From Tidjanibacter sp. (GTDB lineage: Bacteria > Bacteroidota > Bacteroidia > Bacteroidales > Rikenellaceae): a stretch of 64,000 bases of DNA. Location of the stretch: the NCBI GenBank assembly GCA_017936605.1, contig JAGBFH010000021.1:1-64000 (forward strand). Direction: 5' to 3'. Numbering within the stretch: the stretch's first letter is position 1; each line of letters opens with the position of its first letter. Shown one piece after another: positions 16,866 to 24,060 of the stretch. Under the pieces are notes generated by a model that saw only the letters and a list, made by a program, of their open reading frames with translations, did no database searches and had not been told where the DNA came from. The translations under genes and the position numbers were made by a program.

Positions 16866-18200
16866 TTATAAGGGCTTGCGGGGCTCAATTTTGACGAGTT
16901 TTTTCTTGGAGGCAATAATTCCTCGCATTAGTTCTCGTCTGCGATATTTCTTGCGTATGACAACTCTTTCGTAATCACCTCCAATGTAGAGATACTCGTG
17001 AAGTCGTTCATCTATCTCTTCGAGGAAACGCTGGCGGATGTTGTATGCGTCGTGGTGGCGCATAAAACCCAGATATGCGTTGATTCTTCCTTGAAAGTTT
17101 TCCAACCACAATAGGTCCATCGGTTCAGGGATTTCTTCGTTGAGTGAACGGAGTGTATGGAAGGCATTATTGACAGTTCTATTTGATAGGTAGAACCTAT
17201 CCTTCTTGATTACCGAGCCGACAAACTTCACACCCTTCGAGTAATGTTGGCAGTAAAACTTTCGAGGGTGGAGTATTAGCCCCCTCGATGCGAGTTTCTC
17301 TCGGATTTTTGGCACCATCGCCAACAAGCGACCTTTGTCCCGGCATACGACATAAAAGTCATCGACATATCTCCCGTATGCGTCTGGGCAGAGTTCGTCG
17401 AGAACATAGTGGTCGAAGTCATTCAGGATGTAGTTGGCCAACAACTGCGACAAGTTGTTGCCGATCGGCAGCCCCTTGTCTTCGCCACAAGTGAAGAGGC
17501 TCTTGTTGGGAGAGAGTCCTTCCCATCTACTTTGTGATGAGTTTCTTCGGCAATGCTTCTCTGGACAGTCTTCGAGCACCGTTCGTGTGAGCCACTTTAT
17601 CAAATCTTTGTCAGGCTCGTGATAATGTTCATCCCATAGTTCATCGACGAGGTCGCAGAGGGTCGGCTTGTGGATAGACATAAAGAAGCCAGAGTGGTCA
17701 AGAACCGCCACATAGCAATCTTCGGTATAGTTGTTGGACACACGCTTGATGTCGGCGGCCAGTGTCTTCGCTCCGAAGAGGGTTCCCTTGCCTACACGAT
17801 TATTGAAGGAGTTGGATATAAACACCGATTCGAGGATTGGAACGAGCCTCAGAGAGATGAGGTGTTGAACAACTCGGTCCCGGAACGAAGCAGCGAATAC
17901 CTCTCTTTTGCAAGGAATCTCAACGATGAACGCAGTAGACTCTCCTGGGCGGTATGTTCGACTGATAATCTCACGCCACAGGTTTAGACATTCAAACTCG
18001 TAGTTCACCTCAAATTCGAGTTGGCTCTCGGTGTTGCGGATATTCTTCCGACAGTCGTAGTAGGCAAGCCAGACATCTTCACGACTGAGTGGAGTGTTAT
18101 TATCGAATTCGGCCACTGCGCGCGTGCGGTTACTATTGTAACGGTTATTGTTATTCAGATTGCCGTTAGAATTGATAATCATAGAATTGCGAACAAACAT
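16866..18200 (-). CDS. Diversity-generating retroelement reverse transcriptase
   Basis: 444 residues from ATG 18200. Motif A is VAVLDHSGFFMSI (Asp near 168), the DGR-type motif 4 is GLPIGNNLSQ (near 243-252; SQ instead of the SP of group II introns), and the catalytic YVDD is at 278-281. There is no maturase or endonuclease domain. The first 33 residues are encoded by the template repeat and are Asn-rich; no ATG, GTG or TTG in a suitable place follows before the conserved WLAYYDCRKN region, so either this extension is translated or a non-standard start is used. It copies TR RNA into mutagenised cDNA that replaces the VR of the gene at 18859. Confidence 0.93.
   Translation of the reverse strand: MFVRNSMIINSNGNLNNNNRYNSNRTRAVAEFDNNTPLSREDVWLAYYDCRKNIRNTESQLEFEVNYEFECLNLWREIISRTYRPGESTAFIVEIPCKREVFAASFRDRVVQHLISLRLVPILESVFISNSFNNRVGKGTLFGAKTLAADIKRVSNNYTEDCYVAVLDHSGFFMSIHKPTLCDLVDELWDEHYHEPDKDLIKWLTRTVLEDCPEKHCRRNSSQSRWEGLSPNKSLFTCGEDKGLPIGNNLSQLLANYILNDFDHYVLDELCPDAYGRYVDDFYVVCRDKGRLLAMVPKIREKLASRGLILHPRKFYCQHYSKGVKFVGSVIKKDRFYLSNRTVNNAFHTLRSLNEEIPEPMDLLWLENFQGRINAYLGFMRHHDAYNIRQRFLEEIDERLHEYLYIGGDYERVVIRKKYRRRELMRGIIASKKKLVKIEPRKPL
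18102..18195 (-). repeat. DGR template repeat (TR)
   Basis: 94 bp matching the VR (18862-18955) at 79 positions. Of the 15 differences, 14 are adenines in the sense strand of the TR (T on the plus strand); the single exception is at 18186 near the edge. The TR is rich in AAC/AAT codons, the classic template for adenine mutagenesis. It lies in frame at the 5' end of the RT open frame. Confidence 0.95.
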
Positions 18201-18267
18201 CCTACCATTGAATAGTCATAGCTGTAAATGACAGCAGGTAGTCCTTTCGATAAATAGCTCCCCCGCA

Positions 18268-18735
18268 TCAGTTCTCCTGTTGCGGTTCTCGCTTCGTACA
18301 CCTACTGAGCGTGTAACTACGCCAACGCCCAACTTGTTCTCCGATGTCCTGCATCAGCGTGAAGATGTCTAGGAGCAAATTTTGCTTGCCTTTATTTGTT
18401 GTAGATTCCAGTTCGTTCATTGGGTGGAGTTGTCGGGTACCCATAAGGTTATTCTCCTCCACAAAACGCAAATATGCCATCAAGAGTTCAAACTCGGCAA
18501 CAAACTCATCGAGATACTCAACTCTTCGGCTTTGGTCTTTATTCGCCAGTGCGATCCACCTCCATAGACTAAACGCAGACTTCACCATATCGATACCGAT
18601 AGAGTATCTGTCCACTTTTGAAAAATACTGCGTTGCTCGCCGTATTTGCCCCGTGAGTTTGGAAGTAGCGCGATATATCGCCAAGTCTGTAAGACCAGAC
18701 CTATTGATAGTGTAGGGTTGAATCTTGTTAGCCAT
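18268..18735 (-). CDS. avd: Avd-like accessory variability determinant (four-helix bundle)
   Basis: 155 residues from MANKIQPYT at 18735; the longer frame above it is antisense to the hairpin region. Helices rich in Lys/Arg (LAIYRATSKLTGQIRRATQYFSK, then SLWRWIALANKDQSRRVEYLDEF and MAYLRFVEENNLMG) fit the pentameric, positively charged Avd protein that binds the DGR RT and template RNA and is needed for cDNA synthesis. Position between target and TR/RT is the usual DGR order. A host-like promoter precedes it. Confidence 0.85.
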   Translation of the reverse strand: MANKIQPYTINRSGLTDLAIYRATSKLTGQIRRATQYFSKVDRYSIGIDMVKSAFSLWRWIALANKDQSRRVEYLDEFVAEFELLMAYLRFVEENNLMGTRQLHPMNELESTTNKGKQNLLLDIFTLMQDIGEQVGRWRSYTLSRCTKREPQQEN

Positions 18736-18754
18736 ATTTTTTGTGTTTGCCCCA

Positions 18755-18762
18755 CAAATATA
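18755..18762 (-). promoter_or_regulatory. -7 box of the avd-TR-RT transcript
   Basis: TATATTTG on the minus strand, 19 bp before the avd start, with TTG about 17 bp upstream. No late box at the 20-bp position, so this cassette is predicted to use host RNA polymerase without the phage late factor. Confidence 0.6.
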
Positions 18763-18793
18763 GCCAATTCTCGAATTTTCAAAAAATTTTTTC

Positions 18794-18844
18794 GGCGACT
18801 CCGTCGCCATTAAGAAGCGAGCCCCCGTATAACGGGGGACTCGC
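18794..18844 (-). terminator. Two hairpins downstream of the VR (DGR hairpin and terminator)
   Basis: First hairpin after the target stop codon: GCGAG plus CCCCCGT pairs with ACGGGGG plus CTCGC (18817-18844), 12 bp with one bulge and a 3-nt loop. Second: GGCGAC/GTCGCC (18794-18808), then an A/T tract. Hairpins 3' of the VR are known to aid retrohoming in other DGRs; these could also end transcription. Confidence 0.75.
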
Positions 18845-18858
18845 AAAGATTTAAGATT

Positions 18859-20211
18859 TTAATCGAAAGCGGCCACCGCGCGCGTGCGGTTACTACCGTA
18901 ACGGTCATAGGTATGCAGACTGCCGTCAGAAGTGACAACCATAGACTTGCGAACACTGTACGAGGTTTCTGTCCATACAGACATATCTTGCGGGCGCCAA
19001 GTTGCGCCGACTTTTGCCAGCGTGAGATTGATGATATCGGAGCCATCAATTTTTCTGTCCGCCAAAAAAGCAGCACCCATATCCGCATCCATATTAAACC
19101 AATCACCAGCTCCGATACGGGTGCCAGACTCCACGCCAATCCCCATTGGATCGTAGTTTGTTGCCCAATGTGCAAATGGGAACGCCGGTTGCTGTTCTCC
19201 GTTGATATCAAGGTAGGTAATTGCCGCCAATTTGCGTGTATTCTCACCGAAGGTGTGCTGTTTCGGCTCTAACATTCCTTTGGAATATGGGCGTTTTGCC
19301 ATTTGGTCGGCAATGTACGCCTCATAACTTCCATTGTAGTATTCATACACGAGTGGGTTATCTTCTGCTGTAAACACCGCCTCATTGAGTATTTCGCTAT
19401 GTTTGACAGGCTGATTCGTGCTCGCAGAACCGTTAGTGCGGAACCTTGCCAACATCCTTTCGTAATTGATACCGGCATAGTATGTAGCTAACCCATTTTT
19501 CCTATACACAACATTGTCTTGCACAATGTCTACACCGATATCAACAAAGTTGCAATTTTGGTAATGAATGGGTGTGATTTGTCGAGAGTATTCACCCGCC
19601 GAGGCATTTACCACCTCCAAACTAGTGCATTGGAGATAGTAGTTCATAGTTAGAACTATTGCGCCTGCTTCTTCATTAACTGTTGCTGTCCAATAGTCTA
19701 ATCCATACAAAGCGGTAGCACAAGTTGTTTTGATAGTATTAGCCACCTCTGAAAGAGTAGAGCCAGCAGAGTAAGCGATATCGATATTGGTGGTTGCATT
19801 ATGCGCAATGGTGAACGAGCCACCATTTGTGGTGTCCACACCATAGATGGCGATCTGAAAACCAGCCGCCCATCGTTGATTGGGGCCCCACACAACATCA
19901 ACACCAACGACTCTATCTTTGTAGCGGAACACAACGGCCACAGCCGTCACACCGAGAGCCGAGAGCAAAGCGGTGGTGAGAGCCTTTGTTGCAGGGAGGG
20001 TGTCGCCGTCGATGAAGCGCACACCGTGCGTGGCATCATACACTACAAGGTCGCCGTCCTTGGTAAACTCTTTCTCAACGAATACACCATAGCCGTCGAA
20101 TTTAGCCTCACTGTCGGCCACGACCGACACGATGGTCTTCTTGGCCGAAGCTCGTGCAGATGCGTCGGCAACATACTCCGCCTCGCTACTATAATTCTTG
20201 AATTGTTCCAT
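18859..20211 (-). CDS. DGR target protein, putative tail fibre / receptor-binding protein
   Basis: 450 residues. The N-terminal two thirds are beta-rich with no clear family. The C-terminal region (about 340-450) looks like a C-type-lectin/FGE-type fold: FPFAHWATNYDPMG, WRPQDMSVWTETSYSVRKS, then the variable segment ending RTRAVAAFD, like the receptor-binding domains of other DGR targets. Template Asn codons are changed to Thr, Asp, Ser, His, Tyr and Gly here. Last gene of the tail operon, so the role is probably host-surface binding. Confidence 0.88.
   Translation of the reverse strand: MEQFKNYSSEAEYVADASARASAKKTIVSVVADSEAKFDGYGVFVEKEFTKDGDLVVYDATHGVRFIDGDTLPATKALTTALLSALGVTAVAVVFRYKDRVVGVDVVWGPNQRWAAGFQIAIYGVDTTNGGSFTIAHNATTNIDIAYSAGSTLSEVANTIKTTCATALYGLDYWTATVNEEAGAIVLTMNYYLQCTSLEVVNASAGEYSRQITPIHYQNCNFVDIGVDIVQDNVVYRKNGLATYYAGINYERMLARFRTNGSASTNQPVKHSEILNEAVFTAEDNPLVYEYYNGSYEAYIADQMAKRPYSKGMLEPKQHTFGENTRKLAAITYLDINGEQQPAFPFAHWATNYDPMGIGVESGTRIGAGDWFNMDADMGAAFLADRKIDGSDIINLTLAKVGATWRPQDMSVWTETSYSVRKSMVVTSDGSLHTYDRYGSNRTRAVAAFD
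18862..18955 (-). repeat. DGR variable region (VR)
   Basis: Encodes the last 32 or so residues of the 450-residue target. It aligns without gaps to the TR 760 bp away, and homology stops at the codon before the TAA. The GC-rich block GTAACCGCACGCGCGC is unchanged between TR and VR; three substitutions lie 3' of it, so the initiation site of mutagenic homing is probably at the very end (TTCGAT). Confidence 0.93.
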
Positions 20212-20440
20212 AGTTCTCCTCGATATTAGTCTGTTCTACTTCCAGCTGAACCTTCAGCTGCTCTGCTTCGATGCGCAAGCGGTTGATTGCATCCACCGCC
20301 TGTGCTCGTTTTTCAGCCACCTCCGAGGGCATTTCTCGCCCCCTCTCGTATTTGGCAATGACCTGCCAATCGGTATCGTTCAAATACTCCTGATGGCTGA
20401 TAATGGCGGCCTCCGCCGCATTGAGTTTCTCCTGCGTCAT
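20189..20440 (-). CDS. Small helical protein upstream of the DGR target
   Basis: 83 residues, strongly helical and charged (EKLNAAEAAIISHQEYLNDTDWQVIAKYERG). The WQVIAKYERG motif resembles small phage proteins encoded beside tail fibres. It overlaps the start of the target gene by 23 bp, so the two are translationally linked. It could be a fibre-assembly chaperone; that is an inference. Confidence 0.6.
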   Translation of the reverse strand: MTQEKLNAAEAAIISHQEYLNDTDWQVIAKYERGREMPSEVAEKRAQAVDAINRLRIEAEQLKVQLEVEQTNIEENYGTIQEL

Positions 20441-20449
20441 AGTTGTAGA

Positions 20450-21367
20450 TTATTTCCAGTCCGACACATATTTACTGCCCGTCGCTGTGTAGGACTTCTT
20501 GTTGGTGATGTCTATATACCTCTGGCCGACCTTGTCGGGCACCACGGTCGGAGCACCTTCGCCGATTAGGCAGTCGTTACTGTCGCCCCAATTCTCCAAC
20601 GAAGTTCTCACAACGAGGCGGTCAGCGATGAGAGTGTCCCTCTCGCCAAGCCTCTGCTCAAGAGCCTTGAGACGAGCGTTAAGTTGCACTAAGGCCACGG
20701 CCGTCGCACTCTCCATCGGCGATACATCGGCGACGAACATTATCGCACCGGACCAAGTTTTACCATTGTCGCTACTCAACCTCATATAGCAGTCGCTCGA
20801 AGTCCAAGTCGTATGCCACGAGGAGGCATTGCTGCTGTACTGAATCGCTAAGTGAAGCGAGGCTAAGTACTCCTGTTCGGTGCCCTCGAAGCCATTACGC
20901 ACTGCCAATTGATAGTTGGAATAGCCGTAGAGGAGAGTTTCGAGAATAGTATTCTGCTCCGTCAGCGCCGAGCCATTGTCGCTCGGCCCATTCCACAAGT
21001 ACACGCCCGTGAACGACGGCTCCTGCGAGATTTTCAAAGAATTAAGGAAGTTCTGGTCAGAGGAGAGAAGTCTGACCATACAGAAGAGTTCCCCTTCAGG
21101 GATGTTGTAGCGAGAAAGCGACAGGTAGCAGAGCACTTGATTGGTGCCGCCACTCACCGGGCCACAGTTTTTCCACTCCCCACCTATTCGGCCACACACA
21201 ATCTTGGACTGTGGCTGCTTGGGATTGAAGTAGACCAACTCGAAGTCGCACTCTGGAACAGAGCACTCCACCCTCTCGCCATCCACGATGGAGTAGAAGG
21301 TGTGGCAGACCGTCTTGTCAGACAGACGGTGCCATCTTTCTTTGATTTCAAAAGTAGTCGATGCCAT
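20450..21367 (-). CDS. Putative phage tail / baseplate protein
   Basis: 305 residues from MASTTFEIKERWHRL at 21367. The N-terminal half is beta-rich (TFYSIVDGERVECSVP, VYFNPKQPQSKIVCG). A repeat-like segment DNGKTWSGAIMFV and a short coiled coil (ALVQLNARLKALEQRL, near 225-240) precede a C-terminal module ending SYTATGSKYVSDWK, a style common at tail-fibre C-termini. Second gene of the P2 operon. Exact role unknown. Confidence 0.6.
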   Translation of the reverse strand: MASTTFEIKERWHRLSDKTVCHTFYSIVDGERVECSVPECDFELVYFNPKQPQSKIVCGRIGGEWKNCGPVSGGTNQVLCYLSLSRYNIPEGELFCMVRLLSSDQNFLNSLKISQEPSFTGVYLWNGPSDNGSALTEQNTILETLLYGYSNYQLAVRNGFEGTEQEYLASLHLAIQYSSNASSWHTTWTSSDCYMRLSSDNGKTWSGAIMFVADVSPMESATAVALVQLNARLKALEQRLGERDTLIADRLVVRTSLENWGDSNDCLIGEGAPTVVPDKVGQRYIDITNKKSYTATGSKYVSDWK

Positions 21368-21368
21368 A

Positions 21369-22439
21369 TTATTTGATGTAAATGAATTGTTCGAGATCCT
21401 CGCGCTGCGGCACAATAAAATCTTGTTGTGCATCTGCTCGTCGATACTTGAACGAGTAACTGTTCAGAGCTCTGATGATGTGTTCTGCTTTGTCCACATC
21501 TACGACGATGGGCACCATCTCGCCACTGTTGTCAATCAACCAGCGATGATTTGAGCGCAAGAAGTCAAGCACCCACACTCTGTGAGCCTCATCTTTGATG
21601 TACCCAGTGTTGATGGTGTGCTCGATGACCGAGGTACCCTCCAACTCGTGTTCAACGCCCCACGCTGTATATCTCGCCGGTGTAGTGGTTGTCGCCACAA
21701 CCTCTTCACCCGTAAAGCAGATGACATCGTAGCCTCCTCGCTGGTTCTGAAATAGGAAGAACTTGTCTTCGAGTTTGCTATCTCGGAGCACATATCTTCG
21801 AGGCTTAATGTCGTATTTATAGCCCCTGATGACATACTGGACATCGAACGCCACACAATCCTTCGAGCCAGCCCAAGATTGATAATTTGTGTCAATCTTG
21901 GCACGCAGAGCCGAATTGACTGTTTGGTAAGAGATGTCGAGCGTAATAACAGATATTTCTGCTTGGTATTGAGCGTTAATGCTGCACTGTACAGCCTGCC
22001 CATTGGCATAATATCCTGTGATGTTCAGATAGCAGGTCTCATCGCCATAAGCCTTGACCGAAAGACGGAGAGGTTGCTCGGTCGAGATGGTCTGAAGCTG
22101 CGGTGCCACAGTACGGATATATGTATCGAAGACATCTGAACCTTGGTCTGCACCCTCTGTTATATGGTAGAAGTGCTCTGCCCCGTCAATATAGATTGTG
22201 AGCCAAGGACATTCGATGTACTTTTCGTAGTCGTGGTCAAGCAGATTTCTCAGCATAGAGCGAAGAGGAATCACCACTCGTCCGTCAGAGTCGGCGGAGA
22301 AGTGCGTCGTGGGCAGAACCTCTATAATGGTTCCACTGTCCCATTCTAACAAGATGCCAACCTCGCAATCTCCGTCCACAATCAAATCTTTGAGTGTGCG
22401 AGCGAACTCGTTATCTGGTGCTTGAATGATTGTTGCCAT
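21369..22439 (-). CDS. Putative tail-tip structural protein
   Basis: 356 residues, beta-rich throughout, with no signal peptide or known motif. It is the first gene behind late promoter P2 (start 14 bp after the -7 box) and runs directly into the next tail gene (1 bp between them). Position between the tape measure operon and the fibre genes suggests a tail-tip or baseplate role. Confidence 0.55.
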   Translation of the reverse strand: MATIIQAPDNEFARTLKDLIVDGDCEVGILLEWDSGTIIEVLPTTHFSADSDGRVVIPLRSMLRNLLDHDYEKYIECPWLTIYIDGAEHFYHITEGADQGSDVFDTYIRTVAPQLQTISTEQPLRLSVKAYGDETCYLNITGYYANGQAVQCSINAQYQAEISVITLDISYQTVNSALRAKIDTNYQSWAGSKDCVAFDVQYVIRGYKYDIKPRRYVLRDSKLEDKFFLFQNQRGGYDVICFTGEEVVATTTTPARYTAWGVEHELEGTSVIEHTINTGYIKDEAHRVWVLDFLRSNHRWLIDNSGEMVPIVVDVDKAEHIIRALNSYSFKYRRADAQQDFIVPQREDLEQFIYIK

Positions 22440-22452
22440 AACTTTTTTGTTT

Positions 22453-22491
22453 CAAAAATATAGGTGTATTGTCCTCTTGGAAAGGACATCC
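22453..22491 (-). promoter_or_regulatory. Phage late promoter P2 (tail tip and DGR target)
   Basis: Minus strand: GGATGTCCTTT (plus 22481-22491), exactly 20 bp, TATTTTTG (plus 22453-22460). It starts 1 bp from the end of the upstream gene and is 13 bp before the start at 22439. Confidence 0.8.
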
Positions 22492-24060
22492 TTAGCGTGT
22501 AATCACATCCGCCTCGACGCTAATTACGCCGTCTGGCGATATGGTGATAGAAGCTTTGTCGAGAAAACATTTGCGGTGTCGAATCAGGAGAGGCTCGTAT
22601 GGTTTAGCAATCAACCTCTGCAACTGCGCTGTGGAGAGCTGTGGCCGCACCGAGAACTTGGCCTTTGAGGTTTCCCAGAAGCCGTTGTAGGGAGAGTGAT
22701 AGCGTGAGAAGAGGTTGTAGACCATTGCTGTGTTCATACTGAGCGAGTGAGACATTGCTATTGCTCCGCTCGGCAAATAACCCCTATCGAGCAGGGTGGT
22801 ATACGAACCATTGCTCCCATAAGTGGTGACACCTTGCGCCAACAGGCCAATATATACTTTGGTTGGCTTCTCATCACCTTGAGCTGGGAACACGGTATCC
22901 AAGTCCGTTTGAAATCTCAAATCGTGATTTCCAAAGTTCCATCGCTGGCAAAGTCTGGGTGTTACGGGCACGAATTTACAACGAGCGTCAACCACCTCCT
23001 TGTCATCAGACTCCACTTCGTCTGGATTCATTCGCTCGATGCCTTTGAACGAATAAGAGAAGGAACCATCTATTTTATGCTTGATGTAGTAGTCCAAATA
23101 AGCACCATTGCTCACTTGGAATACGCAGTCATCAGAAGTCTGCGCATTATCGCCTAGCAACGCATTTATGCTCCCAACCGTGCGTATTTCTGGCCCATCT
23201 TCATCTTCCGCATAGTCCTTCCATTTAAGGTCGTTTTCAAACATCAGAGCCTCATATCCGCACTGATACCTCTTAGCGGGCACCACTTCCCCGGAGATGG
23301 AGTCATCGACCTCCCATTCAGCATAATTGGTAGATTGAATTATTGCCATATTTGAAAGAAGCCTTACATCTTTACCGCTTACGACAAGGGTAGCGCACAA
23401 GAGATTGCACAAGTCGTTGATAAAATCAGGAATCGCCACATTGGGAAAGCCATCAAGGAGATTTTTCACACCAGCACCTCCTTGTCCTCCATCTTCGGGG
23501 TCCTCGTACCAATAGTAGTCCTTGTCGCCATAAAGCATTATGGCCATAGCCAAACGCTCCAGCAGACCATCGTATACACTATCAATCGTTGCAGACGGCA
23601 GAATCCTATTCAAAATATCCTTAAATAGGATAGCCCAGCCTCTTGTTGCATAGTTGAGCGAATATAGGTTACAAGGGGCTTGGTATTGTAGGTCTACATT
23701 ATTGAGCTCTGTGATGTCGCATAGCGATTTGTCTTGATAGGGCGACCATTCCAATGAGTTGCTGAAGGTAGCGGATATAGTTCTTGCCGACATATCGACA
23801 GCATCAATGGACAACTTGCCGTTCATCAGCGAGAGGCCGCACACCCTAATCTCAGCCTCCACCTCAGCAAAGGGCAGCACAAGAACACCCTCGACTACAT
23901 TCAACAGTCGCTTGTTCTTCCCGGACATCGGGAAGTCCATAGTATAGGTGTGTGCAACGGGGATGTGGTCCACCGTCATAAACGGATTCTCCACCTCGAT
24001 ATTAAGGTGGAAGTCCGTTGTTAAGTCCAAGCGTTCTCCGCTTACAATGATTTCAACCAT
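22492..24060 (-). CDS. Putative tail protein downstream of the tape measure
   Basis: 522 residues. N-terminus ERLDLTTDFHLNIEVENPF is followed by PVAHTYTMDFPMSGKNKRLL; the rest is mixed alpha/beta. The gene after the tape measure commonly encodes the distal tail or tail-hub protein. The start overlaps the tape measure stop by 8 bp. No family named with confidence. Confidence 0.6.
   Translation of the reverse strand: MVEIIVSGERLDLTTDFHLNIEVENPFMTVDHIPVAHTYTMDFPMSGKNKRLLNVVEGVLVLPFAEVEAEIRVCGLSLMNGKLSIDAVDMSARTISATFSNSLEWSPYQDKSLCDITELNNVDLQYQAPCNLYSLNYATRGWAILFKDILNRILPSATIDSVYDGLLERLAMAIMLYGDKDYYWYEDPEDGGQGGAGVKNLLDGFPNVAIPDFINDLCNLLCATLVVSGKDVRLLSNMAIIQSTNYAEWEVDDSISGEVVPAKRYQCGYEALMFENDLKWKDYAEDEDGPEIRTVGSINALLGDNAQTSDDCVFQVSNGAYLDYYIKHKIDGSFSYSFKGIERMNPDEVESDDKEVVDARCKFVPVTPRLCQRWNFGNHDLRFQTDLDTVFPAQGDEKPTKVYIGLLAQGVTTYGSNGSYTTLLDRGYLPSGAIAMSHSLSMNTAMVYNLFSRYHSPYNGFWETSKAKFSVRPQLSTAQLQRLIAKPYEPLLIRHRKCFLDKASITISPDGVISVEADVITR

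Noticed and set aside
16866..18200. Group II intron for the RT
   Set aside because: No maturase or endonuclease domain, SQ rather than SP in motif 4, and a TR/VR pair is present.
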